Origin: COE1 sp949066965
GTDB taxonomy: Bacteria > Bacillota > Clostridia > Lachnospirales > Lachnospiraceae
DNA: 54,743 nt
Assembly: GCA_949066965.1 (NCBI GenBank)
Contig: CARTDA010000026.1
Span: forward strand, 1 to 54,743
Direction: 5' to 3'
Shown here: positions 25,772 to 33,498 of the stretch, piece after piece
Numbering within the stretch: position 1 is the stretch's first letter
Layout: the number at the start of each line of letters is the position of its first letter
The notes under the pieces: model-generated
Seen by the model: only the letters and a program-made list of their open reading frames with translations
Told to the model about the DNA's origin: nothing
The model's database searches: none
Made by a program: the position numbers and the translations under genes

Positions 25772-25882
25772 AATGAATTTGGCAGCGCCTATGGAATCCA
25801 CATTGAAAGTGCTGCCGGCGAATACACCGAGATGCACATTCTGATACCACGCAGCCCAGACCCCAGACCGCCCGTAAAATAA
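25772..25882 (+). pseudogene. Last 36 codons of a YesM-type histidine kinase
   Basis: The plus frame reads NEFGSAYGIHIESAAGEYTE then MHILIP and a stop at 25880-25882. This is the usual end of YesM/LytS-type sensor kinases (the 'YG-IESE-G-GT-V-I-IP' strand pair of the ATPase domain). It sits just upstream of the YesN-type regulator in the correct orientation for a kinase-regulator operon. A stop lies upstream at 25751-25753, with no homology between. The kinase is therefore deleted save for its end. The call rests on a short match. Confidence 0.6.
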
Positions 25883-25883
25883 T

Positions 25884-25977
25884 AATCAAGTAGGGGAATG
25901 CCCTTCTCCACTACTCGCCGCGCGGGGTGCGTGCAGCAAAGCTGCTAATTTCCTTACGCACCCCTGCGCATAAAAAG
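25884..25977 (+). repeat. Structured interspersed repeat, locus D
   Basis: Starts AATCAAGTAGGGGAATGCCC. First hairpin: AGTAG (25889-25893) with CTACT (25911-25915). Composite stem: GGGGTGCGT (25924-25932) with ACGCACCCC (25956-25964), enclosing GCAGC-AAA-GCTGC and the ten-base loop TAATTTCCTT. It ends CTGCGCATAAAAA. The outer and inner stem sequences are unlike those at 5.0 and 30.6 kb but the fold is the same. It lies one base after the kinase stop and immediately before the ribosome site of the regulator. Confidence 0.85.
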
Positions 25978-25990
25978 GAAAGGATTTATT

Positions 25991-27598
25991 ATGTACAAGC
26001 TTCTTATCATTGACGATGAACCATTAGTCCTGGCCGGCATCCGCGCCATGATCCGCCGGGAAGAGCTCCATATAGAAATCTGCGGCGCTGCCCCGAATGG
26101 GAGCCAGGGCTGGGACATCATGCGAACGGAAAAACCGGATATCGTCCTCACGGATATTAAAATGCCCGTGATGTCCGGCCTTGAGCTTCTGAAAAAAACG
26201 CGCGACCATTACCATGACAATACGTATCCGGTATTTATCCTGCTCACAAGCTACGAAGATTTCCATATGGCAAAGGAAGCCATATCCTACCATGCCGCCG
26301 AATATCTTGTAAAGCTCGAGCTGAATGCGGATACCCTGAAGCAATGCATGGCAAAGGTCGTCAAATCGCTTGATGGGAGACAGCGCTCCACGGACTCTGA
26401 ATCAGCTGACATGTCCCTGAAAGAGCTGCAGTCCCTGAAGGACAAATTCTTTATCCGGCTGCTCCACAACCTGTATGACTCAGAGCAGCAGTTTGAAACG
26501 CTGCGGCATGATTTGAACATCCCCTTTGATTTTCCCTTCTGCCAGTGCTGTTACTTTGAGATGAACAATGCCGACGGGGACAGTATGGACATCGAGCAGC
26601 AGGTTGCACTGTATACCGCCTCCTATCAGCTGATACAGGAAATTGTCAGCAAATATGCTCCGGCATACTATGTCAATCTCGACAGGAAGCACGGCGTCAT
26701 CATCTTTCTGCTTGGCGACATGCCGTCCGGCAGCCCTGACCTGATGCAGATTCTAAAACAGACCGGACATTCCCTGTACAACTACTACAAAACACGCCTC
26801 AAATGCGGGATCGGAACCAGGGTACGCGCTGCCCTCTCCCTGTCAAACTCCTATCAGGCGGCACGGATATCCTTCTCAAATATTGTGGAGAGCTGCGATA
26901 CGGTGCTCATTTGCGACACAAGTGTCATAAATTCAAAGAGCCATAATGTTTTTAATATTTCCATATTCAGGGAAGACCTGAACAAGGCATTCTCCGAATA
27001 TGACAGCACGCTGCTTACAAATGTCCTCATGCAGATTATCAGGCTTCTGGAGGAGAATCCAGACCATTATGTCCAGACACTTGATGCTGCCTGCAACGTA
27101 CTATTTTTGTCCATATCGCTGCTTCCGGACGGAGACGAGGTTGTGTCTTCCCTTTTTGCGGAATACCGCGACGGCTACCGTTCCATTTACCGCATGAACA
27201 CCACCGAACAGGTTACGCAGTGGATGCGGCATTTTTGCGCGCAGATGGGCAGATATTTTGACGAGCAGAAGCGGCATCACAGGCATCATGTGGTCGAAAA
27301 TGTCAAAAAATATATAGAATCCCATTTATCGGACAAGCTCTCCCTGAACGATGTCGCCGCAATTTACGGAATTTCCCCGAATTACCTCAGCTCACTTTTC
27401 AGGAAGTATAACGACTGCGGTTTTTCCGAATATATTACAGAATGTAAGATTGCACAGGCAAAGAAAATGATGAACGCGGGCAACTGCAAGATATATGAGA
27501 TTGCCGACATGCTCGGATTTGAAAGCGCCTTTTATTTCAGCAAGGTATTTAAAAAATCCGAAGGGATTTCCCCCTCGGAATACATGAATAAAATATAA
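25991..27598 (+). CDS. YesN-type response regulator with AraC DNA-binding domain
   Basis: Encodes 535 residues. The receiver domain (1-120) has the acidic pair IIDDEP, phospho-acceptor D55 in LTDIKMPVMSG, and the conserved Thr/Ser and Lys positions (LLTSYED, EYLVKLELN). A long middle domain (about 150-420) has no named fold. Two AraC helix-turn-helix motifs end the protein (SLNDVAAIYGISPNYLSSLF and KIYEIADMLGFESAFYFSKV). GGAAAGG precedes the ATG. Such regulators respond to a YesM-type kinase and activate the linked sugar-uptake operon. Both kinase and transporter are deleted here, so this gene is likely an orphan. Confidence 0.93.
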   Translation: MYKLLIIDDEPLVLAGIRAMIRREELHIEICGAAPNGSQGWDIMRTEKPDIVLTDIKMPVMSGLELLKKTRDHYHDNTYPVFILLTSYEDFHMAKEAISYHAAEYLVKLELNADTLKQCMAKVVKSLDGRQRSTDSESADMSLKELQSLKDKFFIRLLHNLYDSEQQFETLRHDLNIPFDFPFCQCCYFEMNNADGDSMDIEQQVALYTASYQLIQEIVSKYAPAYYVNLDRKHGVIIFLLGDMPSGSPDLMQILKQTGHSLYNYYKTRLKCGIGTRVRAALSLSNSYQAARISFSNIVESCDTVLICDTSVINSKSHNVFNISIFREDLNKAFSEYDSTLLTNVLMQIIRLLEENPDHYVQTLDAACNVLFLSISLLPDGDEVVSSLFAEYRDGYRSIYRMNTTEQVTQWMRHFCAQMGRYFDEQKRHHRHHVVENVKKYIESHLSDKLSLNDVAAIYGISPNYLSSLFRKYNDCGFSEYITECKIAQAKKMMNAGNCKIYEIADMLGFESAFYFSKVFKKSEGISPSEYMNKI

Positions 27599-27602
27599 TG
27601 GC

Positions 27603-28367
27603 TTAAAAATTTGCAGTTCCCGTGGAAAATGCAGCGCCCCACAAGAGCATACGGATAATGCCGCATATAAAAAGATGCAGCGGGTAATAAACATAAAACA
27701 GTTTTCCAATTCCTTTCATTGAACCGCGTTTGCCGTTGTAAAGCTGTAAAAGGGGAATTGTCAGACAGGTGCCCAGCTGGATAAACGCATATACTTTGTC
27801 AATAAATACAAAATATACAATGGCGTACATCACTGTCCATAGCATCATATGCGCCATCTGCTTTTTAAAGTTTCCCCTGTTTGTGCCAATTGCCAAAATT
27901 GCCATCGTTGCGATACAGCTCCAGTCAGAGGGAAATGTAATCAGACAGATGGTAATGGTAATGATGACTTTTTGCCATGGCTTCAAGGGCTTTTTATCAC
28001 ATATGTACAGCAAAACCAAACCCCATGCCAGTGACCAGACTACTCCTGTCTGGTTAAACACCGTTGTCCGAAAAGGAATAAAGGGTATTCCGAAGCAGAA
28101 ATTATATGCAAAATGGGAAATTACCGCCAGTAAAAATAATCGGGCGGCATATTTTTTTATGTCATGTGTGTAATGATATCCCTCCGCTATAAAGAACCAC
28201 ATAATAGGGGCGGTAAGCCTGCCTATAATATGGAGCAGAACCACAAACCATTCCGTATTATAGCCAGGAAACAATGTCCAAGTCAAGTGGTCGAGAGTCA
28301 TCGCCGCAATCGCGATTAATTTTAGCTGATTTGCATTCAATCCTTTTTCCTGCCCTGTCTGTAACAT
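27603..28367 (-). CDS. TraX family membrane protein
   Basis: Encodes 254 residues with about eight membrane segments. The opening GLNANQLKLIAIAAMTLDHL is the TraX signature, followed by HIIGRLTAPIMWFFIAEGYHYT. TraX of the F plasmid acetylates pilin; most chromosomal members in Firmicutes have no known substrate and probably transfer acyl groups to surface molecules. AAAAGGAGG precedes the ATG. Its stop is five bases from the end of the convergent regulator gene. It follows the PadR unit on the same strand. Confidence 0.92.
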   Translation of the reverse strand: MLQTGQEKGLNANQLKLIAIAAMTLDHLTWTLFPGYNTEWFVVLLHIIGRLTAPIMWFFIAEGYHYTHDIKKYAARLFLLAVISHFAYNFCFGIPFIPFRTTVFNQTGVVWSLAWGLVLLYICDKKPLKPWQKVIITITICLITFPSDWSCIATMAILAIGTNRGNFKKQMAHMMLWTVMYAIVYFVFIDKVYAFIQLGTCLTIPLLQLYNGKRGSMKGIGKLFYVYYPLHLFICGIIRMLLWGAAFSTGTANF

Positions 28368-28382
28368 AAATCCATCCTCCTT

Positions 28383-28560
28383 TTATTTGCGAAATGTCCT
28401 GGAAATCACATAAACGCCCACAAGTATAGAGCCGCAGCCCACCCCGGTCATTACCCCGGCTATAAAGTCTTCCAAATCGGTTCCCCGCATACACATAGAA
28501 GAAAGTATCAGGCTTCCCCCTATAATCTCTCTTGTGAAAATAAAGACGCTTTTCTGTCAT
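28383..28560 (-). pseudogene. Small membrane protein with a probable one-base frameshift
   Basis: The ATG at 28560 overlaps the PadR stop (ATGA), the usual coupling. That frame (MTEKRLYF...) soon loses sense, while the next frame reads TREIIGGSLILSSM... VMTGVGCGSILVGVYVISRT, FRK and stop, a convincing small membrane protein. Removing one T from the TTTT run near 28533-28536 would join them into a 59-residue protein. It is either an inactivated gene, a slippage site or a sequence error. It lies between padR and traX. Confidence 0.55.
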
Positions 28561-29117
28561 ACTGATTTTCCCTTCGCTTCTGCTCCTTTTAACTGGTCAA
28601 TACAGTACTGCGCCCATTCCATGCACGACTGCATATTCCTGCGTCCATATTCCACCGTCATCCCCCAGTACAGCGCCTTTTCCTCGGCATTGAGGAAAGC
28701 GCTGTATGCACCAATCTTCCCCGGTACGGACTCAAGACTTTTCAGGAACATCTCGCAGCAGGCTTTCAGTTCTTCAAAATATCGTATATTCTCTTCCCGG
28801 CTCCGCTCTCCCATAAAGAATACCTTCATCAGTATCGGAGTCCGTGGATTCATCCCCAGGTCACCGTCCGAAAGCCACCGCAGCAGCTCGCACCGCCCTT
28901 CATCCGTAATGGAATAAATATTCTTATCCGGCTTCCCCTGCTGTGGCACAACCGTCTTCTCGACCCACTTCTCTTTTTCCAGCGTCTGTAATTCCCGGTA
29001 AATCTGACTCGTCTGCGCCTTCCAAAAAAAGTTCAGTGAATCCCGGAACGCCTGCATAATCTCATACCCTGTCATTTCATGGTAATTGATAAGTCCTAAA
29101 ATCCCATGCTTTAACAT
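28557..29117 (-). CDS. PadR family transcriptional regulator
   Basis: Encodes 186 residues from the ATG at 29117 (AAAGGAAG ten bases upstream). The winged helix-turn-helix (1-95) has the PadR pattern: LKHGILGLINYHEMTGYEIM, QIYRELQTLEKEKWVEK, YSITDEGRCELLRWL. A C-terminal helical dimerisation domain (Vir_act_alpha_C type, about 100-180) follows. A palindrome inside its own promoter (29160-29179) suggests autorepression. The overlapping small membrane gene and possibly traX are likely targets. The ligand is unknown. Confidence 0.92.
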   Translation of the reverse strand: MLKHGILGLINYHEMTGYEIMQAFRDSLNFFWKAQTSQIYRELQTLEKEKWVEKTVVPQQGKPDKNIYSITDEGRCELLRWLSDGDLGMNPRTPILMKVFFMGERSREENIRYFEELKACCEMFLKSLESVPGKIGAYSAFLNAEEKALYWGMTVEYGRRNMQSCMEWAQYCIDQLKGAEAKGKSV

Positions 29118-29156
29118 ATTAACTGCACTTCCTTTGATATACTTTGCTCTTTCTAG

Positions 29157-29185
29157 ATTATATTCCACTTGTGGAATATTGTCAA
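29157..29185 (-). promoter_or_regulatory. padR promoter with operator palindrome
   Basis: Minus-strand TTGACA (29180-29185), 17-base spacer, TATAAT (29157-29162): a near-perfect sigma-A promoter. A perfect 9+9 palindrome with a two-base centre (29160-29179; ATTCCAC half-site) fills the spacer and touches the -10, so bound protein would block RNA polymerase. Confidence 0.85.
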
Positions 29186-29315
29186 TGAAAAATTACTTTG
29201 CCGTTGAAAAACAGGGCAAAAAAACAGGACAAAAACTGGTCGATTTTCGCTCCAATTTTTGCCCAATGCAAACTTGTTTACCTTTAGCCACCAACATCCT
29301 GTGGTTTAGATCCCT

Positions 29316-30491
29316 CTAATTCTTCTCTTTTCCACAATACTTCATTGAAAGTATTACTTCAACGTGTTCTGTAAACCCAAACATATCAACCGGAAACGCC
29401 TCCTGTGCGCGGTACCCTTCCCTGCCAAACCATGCCAGATCCCTGCCGAGTGTCTCGGGATTGCACGACACATATACGATTCTCGACGGCTTCAATGAGG
29501 CTGCCGCCTTGACAAATGCCTCAGTACTCCCGCTTCTGGGCGGGTCCATGACGATTACGTCTGCTTTTTCCCCATTTTGTGACATGCGCGTCATATATTC
29601 CGTGGCATCTGCTGCAATAAAATGAATATTATTTATGTGATTTCTTTTGGCATTTGCCTTTGCATCCTTTACTGCCTGCGCGTTGAGTTCGATTCCTGTC
29701 ACATGCGCCGCCTTCGCACTCATGCACATTCCGATTGTACCGATGCCACAGTACGCGTCAATCACGCGCTCTTTACCTGTCAGCCCCGCCGCCTGTATCG
29801 CTCTTTTGTACAATACCTGTGTCTGCGCCGAATTCACCTGATAAAACGAGGACGGTGATATGCGGAAACGCAGCCCCATCAGCACATCCTCAATATACCC
29901 CTGCCCAAAAAGTATCTTTTCCCTCTCGCCAAGTACCATTGTCGTCTGCCTGTCATTGATATTCTGCACAATTGTTGTAATTTCAGGATGCATCCTTCGC
30001 AGCTCGGCGACAAAATTATTTTTATGCGGAAATTCCGGCGATGCCGTGACCAGCACGACCATAATCTGCTTCGTGGAAGCCCCCTTCCGCACAAGGATAT
30101 GGCGCATCAGTCCCCTTCCGGTGTCCTCATTGTATACCCACAGCCTGAAGGACTGGATAAGCCCCGCCACCGTCCTGATAATCGCCGACGCCTGCGTGTC
30201 TTCTATCAGGCAGTCACTGACTGGTATAATCGTGTGCGTCCCCTCCTCATACGTTCCTGCAACAACCTCATCCTTTATCCTGCCAAATACCGCATGTACC
30301 TTATTCCGGTAGTGATAGGGATAGTACATCCCTGCCACATCATTGATTTTTCCACAATACTTTCCAATATGTGTGACAACCTGTGCCTTCTTTTCTGCCA
30401 GTTCCTCCTCATAGCTTTTTTCCCCGATATGGCAGGCGCCGCACTTTGCCACATAGGGACAAGTCTGTAATTCTCTATCTGCCTTTCCCAT
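29316..30491 (-). CDS. rlmD: RlmD/TrmA-type 23S rRNA (uracil-C5) methyltransferase
   Basis: Encodes 391 residues from the ATG at 30491 (GGAGG seven bases upstream). The N-terminus lacks a TRAM domain and begins with an Fe-S cysteine cluster (CPYVAKCGAC). The SAM-binding core follows: SFYQVNSAQTQVLY, VIDAYCGIGTIGMCMS, VTGIELN, then DPPRSG and the catalytic cysteine in VYVSCNPETLGRDL, with FGFTEHVEVI at the end. The family makes 5-methyluridine in rRNA or tRNA using SAM. The exact target (U747, U1939 or tRNA U54) cannot be told. Repeat locus B lies just upstream. Confidence 0.9.
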   Translation of the reverse strand: MGKADRELQTCPYVAKCGACHIGEKSYEEELAEKKAQVVTHIGKYCGKINDVAGMYYPYHYRNKVHAVFGRIKDEVVAGTYEEGTHTIIPVSDCLIEDTQASAIIRTVAGLIQSFRLWVYNEDTGRGLMRHILVRKGASTKQIMVVLVTASPEFPHKNNFVAELRRMHPEITTIVQNINDRQTTMVLGEREKILFGQGYIEDVLMGLRFRISPSSFYQVNSAQTQVLYKRAIQAAGLTGKERVIDAYCGIGTIGMCMSAKAAHVTGIELNAQAVKDAKANAKRNHINNIHFIAADATEYMTRMSQNGEKADVIVMDPPRSGSTEAFVKAAASLKPSRIVYVSCNPETLGRDLAWFGREGYRAQEAFPVDMFGFTEHVEVILSMKYCGKEKN

Positions 30492-30536
30492 AAAAATACC
30501 TCCAAACAACACCCGCCTGCATACAGGGCAGGATAA

Positions 30537-30714
30537 AATCGAGTGGGGGAACGACCTTCTCCACTACTCGCGCGCCGGGCGTCCGTCAGCTTGCTGACAT
30601 ATTTCATCTGGACGCCCATGTGCAATCGAGCAGGGAAGACATTCCCTACTCGCCGCGCGCCCCATGCGCCGCTTCAGCGGCATATTTCCTCTGCATGGGG
30701 CTGCGCATAAAAAA
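30537..30714 (+). repeat. Structured interspersed repeat, locus B (two tandem units)
   Basis: Unit B1 (30537-30623) has the GGGCGTCC/GGACGCCC composite stem of unit A2; unit B2 (30624-30714) has the CCCCATGC/GCATGGGG stem of unit A1. The order is the reverse of locus A. B1 keeps the inner hairpin GTCAGC-TT-GCTGAC and B2 has GCCGC-TTCA-GCGGC; loops are ATATTTCATCT and ATATTTCCTCT. B2 ends CTGCGCATAAAAAA, whose A-run is the T-tract of the adjoining leftward terminator. Confidence 0.88.
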
Positions 30715-30740
30715 CGGAACAGCCTTTTGATGACTGCCCC
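30709..30740 (-). terminator. Intrinsic terminator of the membrane-protein gene
   Basis: GGGGCAGTC (30732-30740 complement) pairs with GGCTGTTCC over nine positions including G-T pairs, with a seven-base loop and six T's on the minus strand. It lies 19 bases after the stop at 30759 and abuts repeat locus B. Confidence 0.75.
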
Positions 30741-30758
30741 GCATTATTTCACACTGTA

Positions 30759-31253
30759 TTACTTTCTTACCTTTGTATTGTAGCTGCCGAAAAGGAACTT
30801 GAATACTGCAATGATTGAAAGGAAACCTGAAATGTATCCGATAACCTGCTGATCCTTCTCGTCTGTACCATCAAGTGCTGCATACATCTTTACATAGGTA
30901 TTTCCAAGGAAAATGACCTGTACCACCGTTGACAGAAGACCAAGGATACTGCCAAGGAAAAACTGGCTGACAACCTGAAGGATAAGCCATAATACCCACC
31001 AGAACTTGTAAAGTGATACCGGAACAGATACAGAACCGAAAAGCTTTACATCATCCTGCCTTCCTGCTGTCGCCGCGTCCGCACATGCATACCACTGTGC
31101 AAACGGTATCCACGCCATCCATGCCTTATCATAGCCCATCGCCTTAAGTGCCTTCATGTGTGACAGGGATGCCAAAACATAACAAACAGCCAAGATAATC
31201 AACACAACAACCAGATAAGCGCCAAGAGCTGCCAAAATTGCTACTTCATCCAT
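30759..31253 (-). CDS. Integral membrane protein of unknown function
   Basis: Encodes 164 residues with about four hydrophobic helices (8-30, 78-98, 100-120, 137-155). A conserved-looking loop, LKAMGYDKAWMAWIPFAQWY, lies between the first two; this 'GY-K-W-AWIP-AQ' word occurs in small uncharacterised Firmicutes membrane proteins. GGAGG lies before the ATG. It has its own promoter with an operator-like palindrome (31398-31438) and its own terminator, so it is a single regulated gene. No function can be assigned. Confidence 0.8.
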   Translation of the reverse strand: MDEVAILAALGAYLVVVLIILAVCYVLASLSHMKALKAMGYDKAWMAWIPFAQWYACADAATAGRQDDVKLFGSVSVPVSLYKFWWVLWLILQVVSQFFLGSILGLLSTVVQVIFLGNTYVKMYAALDGTDEKDQQVIGYISGFLSIIAVFKFLFGSYNTKVRK

Positions 31254-31397
31254 TTTTTACCTCCTCATAATGAACAGTTTTTCAACAAACATATGTTGCG
31301 TGCAATCAATTCCGTCCGCCTGTATGCCCCAAAAACAACAACGCTGTCATTTCACAAAATGTCATGCAACATCACGCACAAACAATGCACATTTACT

Positions 31398-31438
31398 ATG
31401 ATATACCATTTTTCGCGCAATGTCAACATATGTTGACA
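31398..31438 (-). promoter_or_regulatory. Promoter with perfect 18-bp palindrome
   Basis: Minus-strand TTGACA (31421-31426), 17-base spacer, TATCAT (31398-31403). TGTCAACATATGTTGACA (31421-31438) is a perfect palindrome that contains the -35 box in both directions. A related word, AACATATGTTG-like, occurs again near 31287-31297 in the leader. It is probably a repressor site for the membrane-protein gene. Confidence 0.75.
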
Positions 31439-31467
31439 AAATTTTTTATAATTTTTTTATACATTTA

Positions 31468-32526
31468 TTATTTTTCACGTTTCGATTTATCCGACTTGTC
31501 GATTGCAATAACCTTGCTGCCTTCTCCATTTAAAAATAGTTTAATTGCCTTTGCAATCTCATATGCCAGATTAACCGGAACTGCATTCCCGATCATCTTA
31601 TAAGCGTTATTTGTATCCTCATAGATAAACTTGAAATCATCCGGAAATCCCTGAACCCTTGCCACTTCTCTAATTGTCATTCTTCTATAAAGGCTTTCTT
31701 TTCCTTCAACAAACCGGCAATCATCATGACCATGTTTAACCATCTTGGGAGCCTGCGGATGCAGCTGACACTGCCTTCCAGAAGCCTGCACAGTAAATGC
31801 CTGCTCATCCCATCCTTTCACTCGATTTCGACTCATAAAAATTGGGGAATATGCTCCAGTAAAATATTCATTATTATTAATTGCATCAGGATTACGATGG
31901 TTTTTTTCACCAGACGGAACTGCTGTATCTTGTAAATCCCAAATAATATCTCTTAACGTAAGTTTCTTTGCATCATCTTTTGTTGAACCCTCAGGAAATC
32001 TAAAATCTATTTTAAGATCTTTTCTGAAACCAATATAGAATACTCTTTTTCTTTCTTCTGCAACACCATAGTCTTTTGCATTAACTAACGTCAATGATAC
32101 ATCATATCCAGCTTCTTCAAACAATTTCAGGATATTCTTAACTGCATCCGAATGCCTATTTGCCAACATTCCACTTACGTTTTCGGCCAAAAAAAACTTT
32201 GGCTGAAATTCTTTTAGAATACGGATATAATCGTAAAAAAGCTGACCTCTCGCATCCTCAATTCCTTTCAAAGCCCCAGCCTCAGACCATGATTGACAGG
32301 GAGGTCCTCCAATAATACCATCTACCTCTCCTGACAAATATGGTAAGATATCAGCTTTTGTAATCTGACGAACATCACCTTCAATAAGATGCGTCCTAGG
32401 GTGATTTATCTTAAACGTTTCCCATATTTTTTTATCATATTCATTTGCAACCGGAATATCAAACCCAGCACGTTCAAATCCAAGGTCAAGTCCTCCGCAC
32501 CCCGAAAACAAACTAATAATATTCAT
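31468..32526 (-). CDS. DNA cytosine-5 methyltransferase, M.HaeIII-like
   Basis: Encodes 352 residues. All C5-methylase motifs are present: FSGCGGLDLGF (I), GGPPCQSWS with catalytic C77 (IV), FFLAENV (VI), then a target domain and GNAVPVNLAYEIAKAIK (X). The target domain segment AFTVQASGRQCQLHPQAPKM and SIYSPIFMSRNRV-like flank are nearly the same as I recall for M.HaeIII, so GGCC is the predicted target (inner C). It is the last gene of a C-R-M cassette whose AT-rich composition differs from its neighbours. An extra lysine-rich tail (VIAIDKSDKSKREK) ends it. Confidence 0.92.
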   Translation of the reverse strand: MNIISLFSGCGGLDLGFERAGFDIPVANEYDKKIWETFKINHPRTHLIEGDVRQITKADILPYLSGEVDGIIGGPPCQSWSEAGALKGIEDARGQLFYDYIRILKEFQPKFFLAENVSGMLANRHSDAVKNILKLFEEAGYDVSLTLVNAKDYGVAEERKRVFYIGFRKDLKIDFRFPEGSTKDDAKKLTLRDIIWDLQDTAVPSGEKNHRNPDAINNNEYFTGAYSPIFMSRNRVKGWDEQAFTVQASGRQCQLHPQAPKMVKHGHDDCRFVEGKESLYRRMTIREVARVQGFPDDFKFIYEDTNNAYKMIGNAVPVNLAYEIAKAIKLFLNGEGSKVIAIDKSDKSKREK

Positions 32527-32546
32527 GTACTTGTGTCTCCCTTAAT

Positions 32547-33455
32547 CTATTCTTCGAATAAATCCTCATCAACATCCACTCCCGGATTTATATCAGTAAC
32601 ATTTAATTTACCAAGACACTTCAATGCACGGCAAACAAGTGGAGCCATATCTCTTTCTCCAGTATATTCCAATGGATGGTCATAACGGAAATTTGGAATC
32701 ATTTTTCCATTACGAACTTCCCATTCAATTCTAACCGCAAGAAATCTAGGTCCATCCGCCGTTTGCACATCTGTTCTATAATTATTGGCGGTAAAAATAA
32801 AATATGTATCACCTATATCGGCATTATCAATCAACTGCATCTGCCCGATCACGTCATTAGCTGTCTTAATATCTTCCATGCATGTAACAATCAAATAATC
32901 CGCAACTCCTGAGTTTGGAATAACCCGGCCATTTACAATTGAATCTCTTTTATCCAGCGTCTGGTTTGTACCTTTATAAATATAATCCCTAATCTGTCTA
33001 TCACTTAATGGTATTGGTGCAGATAATGCCCTTGGTCTATCTGCTATTTCTAATTTCCAGCCAACCGTAACTGAATTCGGTTTTGTTGGATAATGACCTG
33101 ATGCATACATTAATACTCTATTTTCAAAAGAAGTCCTCATGGAAGTAGTTGCTTCTATAAGAACCTTCTCCCAGTCTGATCCTATATATGCTTCAACATC
33201 CTCTTTTTTTAATTTATTTCCCATAAATTCTTTATTTATATTTTTTACGGATATTTTTATATCAAACTCCTCGCCTATATCCTGTATTTTTGCTCTGACA
33301 AAAACATCTGTCTTACATTCGCCACCAGCACTTTGCGGTCTTGGCTTTCCAGCCTCTATTACCTCACATATCTTTCCATGATATGTAAACAATCCATCCT
33401 TTCTAAATATGTTAATAATATGATCTTCTAATAATCCATAAGTTCGTCTTGGCAT
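32547..33455 (-). CDS. Putative type II restriction endonuclease
   Basis: Encodes about 302 residues from the ATG at 33455 (GGAGG seven bases upstream). It lies 20 bases upstream of the methylase and downstream of the controller gene, so position argues for the cognate nuclease. A PD-(D/E)XK-like core may be ECKTDVFVRA followed by EEFDIKISVKN (D50 and K67 or K71). I do not recognise a named family; it does not look like the HaeIII nuclease as I recall it. If the methylase specificity is GGCC, this enzyme should cut GGCC. Confidence 0.75.
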   Translation of the reverse strand: MPRRTYGLLEDHIINIFRKDGLFTYHGKICEVIEAGKPRPQSAGGECKTDVFVRAKIQDIGEEFDIKISVKNINKEFMGNKLKKEDVEAYIGSDWEKVLIEATTSMRTSFENRVLMYASGHYPTKPNSVTVGWKLEIADRPRALSAPIPLSDRQIRDYIYKGTNQTLDKRDSIVNGRVIPNSGVADYLIVTCMEDIKTANDVIGQMQLIDNADIGDTYFIFTANNYRTDVQTADGPRFLAVRIEWEVRNGKMIPNFRYDHPLEYTGERDMAPLVCRALKCLGKLNVTDINPGVDVDEDLFEE

Positions 33456-33498
33456 CTTGCTACCTCCATAATATACCATTTGTTACTCATAGTCAACA

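Noticed and set aside
29169..29315. Gene or RNA between padR promoter and the RlmD-like gene
   Set aside because: The stretch is T/A-rich with no frame, hairpin or promoter beyond that of padR.
4961..30714. CRISPR-like array or retron
   Set aside because: Only one or two units per locus, no regular unique spacers, and no cas or reverse-transcriptase gene in the window.
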